Of a stretch of 64,000 nt of DNA, positions 34,897-48,400 are shown piece after piece. Source of the stretch: Perkinsus marinus ATCC 50983 (taxonomy: Eukaryota; Perkinsozoa; Perkinsida; Perkinsidae); contig NW_003209596.1 of NCBI RefSeq assembly GCF_000006405.1, positions 5,755 to 69,754 on the forward strand, read 5' to 3'. Every line of letters starts with the position of its first letter. Position 1 is the stretch's first letter. The notes under the pieces are model-generated. The model was given only the letters and a program-made list of their open reading frames with translations, was not told the origin of the DNA and ran no database searches. The translations under genes and the position numbers were made by a program.

Positions 34897-35037
34897 CTAT
34901 ATCCCCTCAATCAGTCGGCTCTCCTACTGTTTAATCTTATGCCACATGAACTGTGATGTATCCCACCGTCGGGAGATATTCATACATCGAGGTGAGGGCT
35001 CCCGGCATTTGCAGAGACCACGAGAGAGTATTGGCAT
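34827..35037 (-). CDS. small two-exon frame upstream of the pseudouridine synthase
   Basis: ATG 35037 opens MPILSRGLCKCREPSPRCMN and continues to FMWHKIKQ, where a 31-nt GT-AG intron (34927-34897) joins it to LHQLEEASNAVYLRVLAAYL and a stop at 34827. It overlaps the open region that precedes the S4 domain of the pseudouridine synthase but uses a different frame after the splice. It is either a ~60-residue independent protein or the mis-joined first exon of the synthase. Confidence 0.25.
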
Positions 35038-35361
35038 CCCCAACTAAGCGTCTGGACCAGCAGTGCGTCTACATTGATGCAGCCCGTCCTTCAGGCTCCA
35101 TGCCCACTCCAATCGGTACCCCGCCCACTCAGATATCAGCATATTTTACCCCGAGTACTACTATAAACACAATAGTGTGTTGATAGTAAGATAAGATGCA
35201 CCCTTGAAGTAAAAAAGTTATCAGGCTTGGACTGATGAAGTGCAAAAAAAATATCGCTACAGTGCCCTTCTTTTAGATGGTAAATGTAGTGACCAACAAC
35301 AGATAGGTCCATTGCCAACAAAATCAACGAGCCCCTCTGGAGAGGCCTTCATGACTATTCT

Positions 35362-35411
35362 TCACTTCGAATTGATGTGCCGACTTCGACCTGGTGACGA
35401 GGGGCGGGAGG

Positions 35412-35443
<32 letters not shown>

Positions 35444-36461
35444 CTCGCGAGATGATGGTACTCCAACTGAAATGATGAATCCTGTCGTCGAGCTAAGAGT
35501 CGGAACGCAGTGTATGCCGAGGCTTACCGAGTTCAGTCGATGATTGGCCACGATTGATGAAGGGATTAGTGCCGGTGTTGCCAGCAATGCCTTCCGACTC
35601 GAGCCCTGCTATAGGAATACGGGGAGAGGACCAAGGTACGACTCTAGTACTACCAACAACCTCCTCAAAACGCATCCAACAATCACCGAAATGGACGAGA
35701 TGAGTTGCCAGAGAGACAATCTGCAGGAGACCTGTAAGCAGGAACTTCTCGGCCGGATCTGAAAAACTATAATATGCACGAGTTCACACCACATGCTTGC
35801 CTATTACCAATGGTGTGCGTCGCCTTGTCGGTTTTCCACCCAGTCTCAGCCCACAACATAGTGCGTGTCTTAGTAAGCTCTACATTGAGCCTCATGACAG
35901 CCTGCTTCACCCAACTGGGACTGTGTAGCTGCTGCGCTGTAGTAACATCAATGCTAGACCTGCCGCAACTGGGTTCCATGATGCCCTGTAACCAGCCCTA
36001 CTCAGATATCTTAATCGCCCCCAGTAGCTCTTCCATCCTCACGATGAGGTCACCAGCTACAGCAACCCCCTCCCTGCCGAGCCGACAGTCCTTGGCCGGT
36101 CCTGCCACTGCTAGCGCAGCATATGACAGATCCACCTAAGGAGCGAACGACATCGATGGACAACTCAGACGAGTCGCTTCTGCAACTACCAAGACATCAT
36201 TGACATTAGCCGAGTGGCCGCCTCGTCGCATAATATTATCTTGCAGTTTGCTTTGACGTAGCAAAGGCTTGGTTGCAGGCGGGAAATGCACCTGAGCTGA
36301 GAATTAACAGGCACAGCGTCGGAAGGGCTCACCAGTAAGTCGAGTGAGTTAGGATCTACTCCCTCTAGGGCCCCATCGCGGTGGAGTACGAGAGTCGGGT
36401 GATTTGTTATCTGTGGCTTCTCCTCCTCCTCTTCGGTGGCCACAGAAAGAGCACGGCTCAT
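35362..36461 (-). CDS. unidentified multi-exon protein
   Basis: ATG 36461 starts MSRALSVATEEEEEKPQITN. Further exons joined by short introns give a stretch ending DVLVVAEATRL, then DLSYAALAVAGPAKDCRLGR with VAVAGDLIVRMEELLGAIKI. Next is SSIDVTTAQQLHSPSWVKQA with MRLNVELTKTR, then DPAEKFLLTGLLQIVSLATH and a Gly/Ser-rich C-terminal part. The helical, Leu/Ala-rich character suggests an all-alpha protein. The final exon across the (GAT)n tract at 35412-35443 is least certain; the protein could instead end at 35493. No family recognised. Confidence 0.45.
35412..35443. repeat. (GAT)n trinucleotide microsatellite
   Basis: About ten uninterrupted GAT/ATG units. On the minus strand it would encode a run of Ile or His depending on frame, at the 3' end of the neighbouring gene model. 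Confidence 0.95.
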
Positions 36462-37003
36462 GCTACGGGAGTACCTGCATCGGAGATATCGCGCGAGAAA
36501 GCTGACAGCTCCACAGAACTGTGATATGTTATCGATGGGAACCCATGTATTGCTAACCGAGAATTCTCTTAGGGTTGATACGCTACAGAGCCGATAGTGC
36601 TCTCATTATAACAATACGAAGATGAGCAGGTACCGGAACCCTACGCTAAGGCACTTTGTCCCTCTGCCTTCACTCCGTTGCTAGCATGGCAACGACTGGC
36701 CCTAACCACTGACCGGACGGCGACGTCAACGGCTGTCTGCACTAGGTGCTTATGAGGACCATCGAGAGCAGGAAGGAGCCGGAAAGGTGGGGGCAACATC
36801 TAAGCGAGAACCTCAACCGATGGGGGATAGGAGGGGACTCACCGCGAAGATCATCGCGAGGAATACACCCGTGCAGACTATGGCTATTCGGTACAGTGCC
36901 ACGTGCCACATGGCGAAGGAATCTCGACCTGAGTTGATATTGGGAACACTTTATACATGGGAAACGTAGAAGTTCAAAGCGTTGAACATCAAACGACTGA
37001 TAA

Positions 37004-39917
37004 TCATCCGGCTTCGAGTAAGCATCATAGCATGCACTCCTCTAGAAGCTTACCCTCGTCATCCGTCCAGTTGGCTACAGCCACTACGAGCCAAGATTGA
37101 TATGCTAGTATCGGTCCCGATACCTTCTTAAGGGATCCACGATGTAGGTAGGAAGCGATAGCAGCCAGCAGCACCTGGGATGAGGAATGCCAATGCATCA
37201 ACACTGGGCATACCATTTGTGTGGCGTAGGCACTGATGCTACCAAGGTTACTCTCAGCGGAGGCTAGCCCAAGGGCGCTGCCCAGGAGGGTCCATGCGAA
37301 GAGGGGTGCTACGCAATACACTGCACGGATCTGATGACCACAGGTAACAAGAGAACTGTCGGAGGAGGGGCATCGGCAATACTACCGCGCCGCCCTTGAT
37401 TAGCAACTGTAATATAATAAGACCAGGCAGTAGCCCCCATAGAGCGTAACTGACAACAATAGCGACAATACCGTGGACGTCGTCCAATGCCTACTTACGC
37501 ATCAACGGCTTCATCCCTCCCTTCCCATACCGTATACACCAGTGTGGATACCAGCAGCATCATGGATGTACGGATTGTGAAGTATCTGTCCGAATAATAT
37601 TACTCACCACAACCTTAGGTCCTTGTCGTCGCCCTACAAGGCATTCTCCGCTTCAATACGATCTGTAAACCATTGGCGAGGCGATACCACTCCCTGCCAT
37701 TTAAATGCGGTATTCCTGTGATGATCGACATGCAGCAGCAAGCACTCGAGAGAGAGAGCATTACCTTGCTAGCATCTTCGTCATCACTTTGAAGGAGCCC
37801 ATAGTCGAGGCAACATACTGGGTTGTGGCCATGCGAACACGTCTCATTGCTCGTACCTATCAAGGGCTTAATGGCCCACGAGGGGCATCGGAATATTTCC
37901 TACGAATCTCGCCATTTCGATGACAGCAGCTTGCAGTGCGAAGGCATCAGCAGCTGAGCTCTTATACCCCTGTGTGATGTGAGCACTCATACTAGACTGT
38001 ATGAGATCAGTCAACAACTCCTCACTTGGCAACGAATCTACCGGCAGGATGCAAGAGGCATACTCCACGACTAGATGCTTACTTTCGGAGAGAGTAGCGA
38101 CGACACTAGTGAACTTGAGCATGAACGAAGTAGTGACCAGCCCACCACAGGATGCTGGGAACGACAGAGGCTTCTCACTACGGGGTGGGTGCACCTAGAA
38201 GACCCTCTTCGGAGGCATGGATGGGCAGAATGACGTTACGGGCCGTTACGGTTCACTTTTACGGTTACGTTTCAAGCCCCGTACCGTAAAATTACGGCGC
38301 CGCAAACGTGTCTTACGGAGATGCAGAGGACAAAACTAGGATTGATAATTCAAATCGCCTAAATCTATTTCATGTGAATGCGAATCCGTAGATAGGCCGG
38401 CTTGGCAGTTCCGAACCAGCCTGGGAGTAAGACGGATGGAATTTGCAAAGGAGACGAGTGGCAAATGCGACAGCAAATGTTACTCTCTCAGCGGCTCGGT
38501 TGAAATTCGAGCCACAATAAATGAGGTTAACAACTATCTGGGCTATCGTCGAGTGCACTACAGCGAATCTTTCCGCCACAATTCCAAAAAAACAGTTCAG
38601 CATCAACCGTAAAGTCGTAAGGCCTTTCCGTAACCGAAAACTGCCTACGTTACGCACGCCGTCACATAAACCGTAAAAGACGTTACGCTGCCCATCTATA
38701 TTCGGAGAATCGGGTAGAACGACTTCCCTACCGTTTGAGCGAGGGTGGCCAAATTACCAAAGCAAGCCGCCTGTAGATGGGCCACCTGAATTGATGTACT
38801 TTTTATCGAGAAAAAAGTGTTAGTGATACCCGCCGAGCTCCCTCATCATCAGCCTGTTTCCAGGCCTGATATAGAGTCTTCTGGCATACTGCTGAGGCTG
38901 CTCGAGTTAGATCGTAGTCCTAGGAAGTAGCAATGAGTAACCGCATCCAGAGATCGAACCCACCTCCTGGACTTCAGAGGGCGACATCAAGGTGTTGCAG
39001 AGGGTGTGAAAGTAAGTGAGCAATGCCGAATCGGCCTCCGCCAGAGACATCTTGCTTGATCCACACAGTCTACTGCTTCTACACCGTATCTGTTTATACG
39101 ATGATGTGGTAATACTCCTAACAATCAGCGTACTGACGACAAGATACACGTGACCCCGAAGGTGACCACGGAGGCTGCTATACACGCCAACATACAGAGA
39201 CCGATCTCGGAGTAGATAGAATCCATCATGCCGTATCTGCTAGTAGGCAGTCCGCTTCCTCAGGTATCACTCACTCACATTGGCACAGTGCAGACAATGA
39301 GTGCACCCAATGGGACACTGTACACTTCATTTATCTGAGGACCAGCGATCGATGATGCCTCGTAACGATAGCCGCAGGGCGTGACGTACAGGCTCCACAG
39401 TATAAGCAAAGGCATGCAGGGCAATGAGGGGTAGGGCCCAGACAGCTGCTATGTAAGAGTTATATCTACGTAATGGGAATAGCGACTGCTCAGGTCGAGG
39501 GGCAACCAACGTCGTACTCAGCCGAGACGGCATCGAACACTGCTCTGATTGCTAGTGTCCATATAGCAGCGAAGAAGAGTGATATAATGGAGGCATTGAT
39601 GACCTACAATATTGAAGAGGTTATGAACACGCAGCATTGGGGAGGTACAGTCTCATGTTACTTTCATCGAGTTCCTCCATGCACCACACAAGCAATCCCC
39701 AGCTGCCAGGAACACGGTCATAAGGGCTAAGGCCGCAATGTCCGGGCCGAACCAACGTGCAACAGGCGGTACGAAACAAAACACCTGAGGAGGACAGCAT
39801 TCCCACCTTGGGACCGACCACGGATATTACTGATAATAGAATGGTGGATATGGTGAAAGACAGCATGTAAAATGTGCATGGGTAGTCGAGAAAATGTCGG
39901 GCAAGCCGGAGGTTCAT
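37004..39917 (-). CDS. multi-span membrane protein, unidentified
   Basis: ATG 39917 opens MNLRLARHFLDYPCTFYMLS followed by a first hydrophobic span (FTISTILLSVISVVGP). Further exons carry spans around DIAALALMTVFLAAGD, ASIISLFFAAIWTLAIRAVF, YIAAVWALPLIALHAFAYTV, IVAIVVSYALWGLLPGLIIL and APLFAWTLLGSALGLASAES. A polar region between them includes TTQYVASTMGSFKVMTKMLA and SPRQWFTDRIEAENAL. The many introns are mostly short, but one is about 500 bp or more and holds the inverted-repeat element at 38221-38695. The C-terminus near 37004-37025 is approximate. At least eight membrane spans are plausible, as in a transporter or a membrane-bound transferase. I cannot name the family. Confidence 0.5.
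38221..38695. mobile_element. MITE-like element with TTACGG-rich terminal inverted repeats, inside an intron
   Basis: The outer ends are ATGGGCAG (38221) and its inverse CTGCCCAT (ending 38695). Inward, both ends repeat variants of TTACGG and GTAACGT. The left end contains GACGTTACGGGCCGTTACGG and the right end, read in reverse, AACGTCTTTTACGG. The ~300-bp interior has no useful frame. The element sits between exons of the membrane-protein gene, so it appears to be an intronic insertion. No clear target-site duplication. Confidence 0.7.
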
Positions 39918-40303
39918 TTTAACTATGGTACGGTAGCACGAGAGGGCTGCCAACGATAGATTTCCCCAGCTATCGGACGCAACAATAGGAGGGAGTACTA
40001 ACGTGTATTAACTTTGTGCCAGCACCCTACCAGGTTTAACGGCAAAGCCCTCCCAGGCCATGGCCATTAACGACAAGACAGGAGGACTGGGACTCACAGG
40101 AGGCTTTGTTAGAGCCTTCAGTGTGCACCGCCGATGGGGACACAATGTCATTGCAGCCACCGAGTCCCAACCCGCACCCCTACTCTCCCTGGATGGGAAG
40201 CCCAAGACCCTCTTGTTACCCTCAACACAACTCCACGACAAGTTGATCCCCAGAACGTCATCATCAAAGTTATATTAACCCGACGTCAGCTGTATGATGA
40301 TGA

Positions 40304-42269
40304 TCACTTCCGAGCGTAGGAGATCTTCACCAACTGCCCCTCCATAGTATAGTCACCTCTAGCATTCTTAGCCATAGTGGCCTGGAACTCGCTACTGAAG
40401 TCTATGAACCCAACCTACAAATAACAATACATGCAGCCCTGGCGGCTATGCACCAGCTGCGTAAGATTACTCCTACCTGTCGTTCAGCTATCACACGTGT
40501 GCCCTCGAAGCCTGGATAGGACTTGAACACTGCTGTGAGCTTCTCAGGCGTGCACCTCGGAGGTAGATTCTCCACAAAGAGAGTCCTACCAAGAGATGTG
40601 AGCCGACTTGCCAATAGCCTGCCCTCACTTATTAGGAACGTTAGAGTGCTGTACGACCTTAGGCGCTGATACTGAGGTGTTGAAGAAGTCCTCTGCAGTG
40701 GTAAGTTTCTGAAGGAAAGGCGTCCCCAACGCCGGCCTCGTCCGTCAGTTAACTCACCTTCTGTTGAGCAGGTTGTTGTTGTTGTTGCTGTCCAATATTG
40801 AAGGGCATGCCTGGAGGGATATGTAGTACAGAAAGAGACTAGTCAGTATTCCCCCTACCTTGGAAGCCCCCAGCGGGCACGCTTGCAAAGTTGGGAACCA
40901 TCGGCTGCATGCCAGCCTGAAAAGGACGCCTAGGCATAGACAAGTAACGCCCTCAGACTCACTGGCATAGCCCCTCCAGGTACTGCTGCCTTGGCCGCTG
41001 CTGCTGCCGCTGCCGCTGCAGCTGCCCTAAGAAAGCTCCCTTGAATACGAAGAGCCTTGACGTTGGACATTACGCTTGTGCTGCTGCATCTGGTTGGAGC
41101 TTGGCCTGTGCTGCCTCTCTCATCTCCTTTAACTTCTCCTTATCCCGACGGACGTAGGTGCCTTCATACAGCCACATAAGCGTGTTCGGATATCATCACA
41201 AGGTGTGTTATGTCGTGTAGTACCTTCCTTCTTAGCAATCGCGTCTGATTTAGTCTTAGCGTATGACACCCGCATGTTCTTGCTGTACCTATTGTTAGCA
41301 ATGTACTCCAAGGGCTTCAGCAGCTTGCGGCCCTACAGACTATGGCCTTGCAGCTTCTTCATCGCAGACGAGGACTCCTCTTTCGACGAGAAAACGACAA
41401 ATACCTAGAGGCAATACGACCATCCATCCAACGGCCAACTGTGCATTGTTGCTATGAAGACTCCGATCGAACACATACGAGCTGTGACCACTACTACCTG
41501 ACCCCTCCGTCGGAGTGATCTCATCGCAATACAGTCGATGACGGTACCGCAGGATTTACATAACTAAGATGAATACTTAGAGAGAGGATTCGCCAACCAC
41601 TCCGGACCTCGAGGATCGATTTCTTCAGCTCTTCAGGTTTCACTCGATCATTGAGGTTGTTGATATAGAGGGTCTCGTTGGGAGGGAAGTCGTCTGGAGG
41701 CCTCTCATGGGGATCCTATCATGCAGCCCGATTGAGCTCAACCAATATACCACGATACTACGTGAGCTAGCCGCTCAGCCAGAGGTATCTTGGCCATCTC
41801 GGGGGAGGCTGAGCCAGCCATATTCTGCCCCTGCTGCCCACTCTGGGGAGGCGCAAAACCACCGGGCATGGGCATCATATTCGCGAATCCAGGAGGTGGA
41901 GGCATGTTGCCGAATGCCCCGCCTGGTGGGGGCATAGGTAACATACCCCCAGGTCCTCCAGGGAAGCTAGGAAGTCCTAGGGAGCACATATCGGTGGGTG
42001 AGAGAGGGGATATACTATACCTGCTGGTGGAGGCGGCATCATCCCTCCTGGCATACTACCCATTGGGGGCATGGGAAGGCCCCCTGGGGGCGGGGCGGGA
42101 CTCTAAAATTATAGCAACTTCTATCCACTAAGGCTCATGTGGGATGAGATACCCCAGCAAAGAAGGAGGCCTATAGTACCTTCCCACTAGACCCTTGCGG
42201 CATACCCATGAAGGGTGGTGTGGGCATCCCATGTGGAGGTTCCTGCTGTTGAGGTGGGACCCCTGACAT
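40304..42269 (-). CDS. U1A/U2B''-type spliceosomal protein with Pro/Gly/Met-rich N-terminus
   Basis: A snRNP protein that binds U1 and/or U2 snRNA stem-loops. ATG 42269 opens MSGVPPQQQEPPHGMPTPPF. The first ~150 residues are a Pro/Gly/Met-rich region (PGGPGGMLPMPPPGGAFGN). RRM1 follows: PPNETLYINNLNDRVKPEEL, then VFVVFSSKEESSSAMKKLQG and NMRVSYAKTKSDAIAKKEGT, the U1A/U2B'' signature after RNP1. An Ala/Gln-rich linker leads to RRM2: RTLFVENLPPRCTPEKLTAV, FKSYPGFEGTRVIAERQ, VGFIDFSSEFQATMAKNA and VKISYARK, ending at 40304. About ten introns. The N-terminal extension is absent from human and yeast homologues and resembles the tails of SmB or U1C. Confidence 0.88.
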
Positions 42270-42444
42270 TTCTGAAATGATAGCCCCTCTGTCCAGTGCT
42301 TTCCTTATCCATCTATGATACCCATTCCCTACACCCCACTTAGCGACTGAGCTCTACACAAGTGATTATGGCAGTAATAGAAACCTATATAGCGTGAAGT
42401 AGCGAGCATAATCGGAGCTCTCTTGGTAAATACGTTATCGACCT

Positions 42445-45400
42445 TCACAACACCACTGGCCGACCTCCCATATATATCACGCGAAGACCTAATCGAACAC
42501 AGCATGCGGTGATCCATACCATAGCTAGCCTCCCTACGAATTCCTTCTTCGGCTTCTTGACCTGAGTAGTCAGCTCATCCTTAGCAAGTCCCCGTACACT
42601 CTTGGGCATCTCCATACGTAGATCGAAGCATCCAGTACCTATGGACGAATGAATAGTAAGAGTGGAGGTTACCCATTCTCCACGTACCAACACTGGCCTG
42701 CTTGCCGACGATGATGGACCCAGCTGGACTCTTCAAGGTATCATACTGTGCATTGTTACAGGCCTGTACATGATGACAGCTCCTGCATAGCCTATGTGAG
42801 AAGCCTGCCCTACCTTAGTGAGGAAGTTAACACTAGTCTCGAATGTCATCTGCAGCCATGGGGATGCGTGGGCCTCCATACCTCTACGGCTGAAGGGACG
42901 GAACCTGGAAGGGAGGAACATTACTGCTAATAAGCTCAGCTTAATACTGTCACTACCCTCCATGATGAGTCATGTAGTCAGAGATGAGCATCAAATGCCT
43001 GGGGTCGACACCGATGCCGTAGTGACCGAACACTCGGAGCACCTCTTGGACTATAGCCGCACGTGCCGCCTACAACGGGAACAACCATTTTGCATACCAT
43101 AATTGCCTGAACACTGCTACCTCTACACCATACCGATCCAAGATAAGACCGATATCATTGGTGACTATGCGGTCATGGTCGATGCCATCAAGGCCCCATG
43201 CAATATCGAGGTTAACACCTACGAGGATGGTTATAAGTTGCTACTAACCATGCAGAGAAGGAGGCTCACCTTCAGTCTCAATCGTGACCTTATCTGACTG
43301 ACCAGGACGGGGCTCCACCACATGGACGCTGGTGATGCCAGGGGTCTGCTGGATGTATAGATCAGAGCAGAGATCTGCGACAGCCTCCAGGATGAGAATC
43401 TTCCGAGAGATGCCCTGGGAGAGCTCAAGTGGTCGGGAACGGAGAACGAACCTAAACGACGACATAGAATGATCATCGATGCACTCACTGTATAACGAAA
43501 GCGAGACCTTACTTCGGGCCGTATAGACGTCCAGACTTGTTGAAGATGACTTCAGTCGAGTTCTTAGTCTTGGAGACCTGATACTCCTCAGCAGTAGTCT
43601 GCCCTCCGAGAGCAGGCCTGAAGATACCAACGCTCAAAGTTACAGCACCACTACTACACGATCTTTTTACCCTTGAGTGCCTTCCTCAGCTGCGGGAGTC
43701 TCGTTGTCCTCCTCGGCCTCATCCTGAGATAATGCCACTTGCACCACATCATACCACTCCTCTACTACATCATCCTTCTTATCATCATCACCTGCTGCTG
43801 CGTCATCAACAGGGTCATCATACTGTCCTTCATCAGCATCATCGGCATCTACACCCACAATCAATATACATACAGAGCATCCCCTGCACGCCTACCGCTA
43901 GCAGCCTCCATCCTATCAAGCTCGGCCTCCCTCTCCTCATCGGTAGCTCGGGCACGCTGGGCTAGTGTACGTGTGACATTCTGGCTTTCATCGCCTTGAT
44001 CCTTCTGCTCAGCATTATTCTCATCCTCGGGAATCTCATTGAACACATCAGCTGCTCCCTCCTCTTGCTGGGCCTTACGTGATGTGATCTGAACAGAACC
44101 ATGTCGATCCACGGAGGACCACAGAGGAACGCCTCACCGTAGATGTGCTCTCAGATATCTTGATGAACTTCTTGAGATTTGAGTTAAGCTTATCTCGGAA
44201 GTCATGGTCCAGGAAGTGAGCAATGGCTGTCTGTGACAAGCTAGGATATGCTTTCTGGATCATAACGGGGTCAACCAGTTCAACCTGCCCGAGGGAAACT
44301 CATCTAGCATCGTGATGGCAGTTCATGGAGTACTTACCACAAGCTCGTAGGTTCGCATGGTCTCCCCACTAGGCTGGGCCGCAGTTACCGACTCCAACAC
44401 GTGGGTCGCCACAACCACGTCCTTCAGAGACACTCGTGTCATCTTACCCTGAACACAGTGACGATTCGAGACACACCATAGCGCCACTCCCTTGATCATT
44501 ACCTTAAGCTCCTCCGCAACCTTAACTCCCCCGAGCACAGGGAATTCCATAGCAGGGGTTTCCAGGTGGCGAGATGCGGTCTGAGAATAGCGCAATACTC
44601 TATGTGATCCACAGCGAGGCGAGATACCTTACCTGTACGATCTCCCTCAGTCGAGGGATACCCAATGTGACGTTAACACCACCATGACCAGCAAGATGGA
44701 AGGTATTCAGGGTCATCTGGGTAGAGGGCTCTCCCATACCCTGACAAAGGAATACCACTTCTCATCGTCGCTCAACAGTTCAACGAATCTCAGCCTCACC
44801 TGAGCAGCCAAGGTACCAACAGCCTCACCGGGATCCGCGAGGGTCCTGAGAAAAGGTCAATAATGGAGCAGAAGAGATCACTGCCCAACCCACCTAGCGT
44901 ATTTATGCATGATAACATCACGGAACTCCTCAGTGGGCATCTTCTTCTCCAACTCCTCCGGTCTATGGGAGAGATACTCCGTCAATGCATTCTCCTCTCG
45001 CTCGGACATAGCACCAGTGAACCTTGAGAAGGACAACATACTACTTCAGAACTAGCGCTTAGTTGCAAGGGCTCTCGTCATAAGAGTCGAAGAGTAATAC
45101 CTCCATGGGGGTAGCATGCTGTTCATAGGAGGAGCCTTGCCTCCGTTCGTATGAGTATCCTTCACCACAAACGCGATGTGCTCCTTCTCCTCGTCTCGCA
45201 GCTTATCGCTAGCATTAACCTAATTGCCACCATCCGCCCATCATACACGTATAGATTCCCTCACCTCCTTCACGAGGTCCTTGGTCCTTCGGCCACTCTG
45301 AGGCTTCTCCGCCCACTTCCGATAAAGGGCCGGCAAGTTGCTCTCCATCTTAGCCTCCTCCTTAGCGACAGCAGCACTCTTGGCCATGAAGGCAGAGTTC

Positions 45401-48400
45401 TCATCCAACACATCGAATCTATTGAAAGATAATAGGAGAGCGTTGACCCAGTGAGGTAACCTTACTGTTCCAAATGGCTGACCTTGGTCACATCCATACC
45501 ATCCTCACCATAAAGGAACTCGACGATCGATGAGTCAGTATCCCGAACAGTGTAGTCATAGTTGATAGTAATACCCTCCAAGTTCTTCACCAAACATCTC
45601 TGTAAGTATCCAGATCTATACACCAAGGCATTGGATAAGAAGTAGAAGAACTCCCAAGCTGCTCACCTTGCTGTCTTCACAGCAGTATCAACAAGGCCCT
45701 CTCTACCAGCCATACAATGGTAGAAGAACTCTTGTGGTCGATATCCAGTCAGGAATCTAAAGCGCAGATTCCAAGACAGTAAGACCCGCATTATTGATGC
45801 TCACCTGTCGGTAATGTAACCACCAGCTCTCGGGCCGATATCATACTGGGCAAAACTGGGAAGGAATCGCTGATTCCTCATACGAGGAGCACGATGTCCC
45901 TCCAGTTCCTGCTGGCCCAACATGGCGTCAATCATTGAGTGATTCACCTTCGAACCCTTAGCACCTACACACCATCCATATGAGTAATCAGTAAGCATGT
46001 TATGACGTGACGTTACCTGTGCTGACCATAGCCGAGAAACAGTTATCCGGGAATGGAGACACCTGGCCCTTAGGGAATAGGATGTCAATGAGTTCTGAAA
46101 ACGAGGATATCTCATCCACCACAGTGAATGCATCAGCGCCTGTTTACTTCCCCAGTAATCCCTATTGGTGGACAGCATCGTTTCCTCCAACTCTTCGAAC
46201 ATGGGGTGTTGAACCTTAGGGTCCGCTGCATACAACTTACCTGATCGTTCATACCACTCCGCTCTCAACCTATCGAATATTCCACCAAGTACCTATCTCC
46301 TTCTGGAGTTTATGTAGAGTCTTGACGTTAGCTTCCTCCGGGCTATTCTCTTTCACCCAATCTCTGATCTTATTCCAGGAGTCTTCCCTAGCCTTCCTCA
46401 ACATCTGCAACCTTGCCTCGTCACCCTCAGGAGTGATAAGAAGATCCCGCATAGCACAAGTGAAGCCATGGTACTGGAGGTAGAGGGTGAGCATCCTACC
46501 CATACCTGAGCAATAGAGCGTACTCCCTTATCAAAGACTACCATCAACTTACCAGTGAGTAGTAGTCCAGCAGCCTTAGGACCACACAGCTCATAGAAGA
46601 GATGTGTAAGACCATTAGCAGTAGCACCAAAGGATGCCTTATCCAGGACACCCTCTATGAGCTCAGTATCTCTAATAGTGACCATCTGCTCCTCCTTGTT
46701 ACCATCACTGACACCACCCCAGAGATCGCCAGGGGTCTTGGCCTTAGCATGGTGATTAAAGCCATTGACGATGGCTTTATCCGTACTGTGAGTAGCGAAC
46801 TTAATAAGACTCTTGAGGAAGATGGTGATGACCTGCTTTCCTGTCCACAATGTCTGTGGCTTTACGATGACTGGAGGCTCCATGACAATTCTGAAGTCCT
46901 TGGGCACCCCAGCAGGGGTGGTAAGCTTGGTCACCTGCCCTCTAGATTTGACACTACCAATGCCCGAGGTGTCGCCTTCTATAGCGGCTCGCATGGCAGT
47001 GTAGATGAGATTCTGGACTTCGGTCTTCCTCATGAAGTGATCCCTTGCAGTAAGGAATACACCAGAGACAACATGATCCTGGATGAGACCACGAAGGGGC
47101 TTGCCAGAGGTAGGCCCCAGATACTGGTGATCGGCAGAGGCTATATAGATGGCTTCAGCTCTGGCATTAGAGTCTTGAGGACAATGCAAGTTGATCTCAT
47201 CACCATCGAAATCGGCATTGAATGTGTTACAGTTGGAGTAATGCATTCGGATGGTCTTCTCCTTACTGAGTACCTGACATGAGCTTTCAAACTACCTCAA
47301 AGGACCAGTCCCAACTACCTTCACGAACAGAGCCATAATGCCTGGCTTATGCAAGGTGGGCTGACGATTCACCAGCAGAGGATCGCCATCTCTAACATGC
47401 CTGAGCACCACTCTAGGCTTCTTATCTGGGTTGGTACTCTGATATAGACTCCTAGCAATAGCCTTCCTTTGATGAGGTTGTCGACCCTTCAGTGACACCA
47501 GCTTGCCATCCGGGAACACTACAGCAGCGGCGCCTGGGTACTTATCGGGACCATTCTCCACCAACGCCCGCAGGTAGTCTACGTTAAAGGAGTTGACCGG
47601 CTCGGGCACAGTCAGCTGTAGAGCCGCGAACATGGGGAGACCAATCTGGTTAGTCTCCAGAGAGACATCCGGACTGATAACACTACGAGCAGCGTAATTA
47701 ACACGCTTGCCCATCATCTTCATTCTGAATAGACCCTGCTTCCTCTCAAGAAGCTGTCGTACACCAAATGCCACGACCTTGTTCTGGGCCTTGCCGCTCT
47801 TAGCAGAATCTAGATAGTTATTTACGTTATTCTGCAAGTCAATGAGTGCAGTTCCAAGAGTGGTCATAGGCCCTCTCTGAGGAGTGTTGTCAACAGGCTT
47901 CATAGTCTCATCCTCATCCGATATGAGGTTCGGCAAGGCATCGCCAGCTGAGTATAGCACAATGCATCACAAACTGACCACATACCCAAACTTACCCTTC
48001 TCCCTCTCATTTGGGTTCTCCACAGCCTCCTGATCCGTCTCAAGCAGCTGTTTGAGTAGGAGATTCGACTCTAGGATGTTCTTCAAACAGACCGTGGAGG
48101 CCGGTAAGAATCCTTGATTGTCATCACTGTCACCACCAAAACGTAGAGGTCTGAGCTTATTAGGCGGTACCACAATATTCTGCATGAAGAAGATATCCTC
48201 TCCACGACCGACCGAGGCCGGGAACAAGAACTCGAGGACCTGCCTCTCCTCACGCCACAGCTTGTGGAGGAGGTTGCGTACCTACACTCGAGTTCAACTA
48301 CACACTACAGCTGAGCAGAAGCCTACGTAAGTTGGAGTGACGAACTTCTCAGCGGCCTTGCCTCGAAGCTTCCGGAAGATCTTGTTATATCCATCAACGC

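Noticed and set aside
35412-35443. Short tandem repeat considered as part of a CRISPR or satellite array
   Set aside because: It is a simple GAT microsatellite with no spacers.
43732-43999. Plus-strand His/Leu- and Ile-rich frames
   Set aside because: They are antisense to the acidic insert of the RNA polymerase I subunit.
46398-46510. Apparent frameshift in the RNA polymerase I subunit after LLLTGKL
   Set aside because: A GTAAGT donor inside the Gly codon and the CTCAG acceptor restore the frame and give [18 protein letters not shown], which matches the family. It is an intron.
46602-47282. Plus-strand 226-codon frame
   Set aside because: It is antisense to the most conserved part of the RNA polymerase I subunit (NADFDGDE region) and has no domain of its own.
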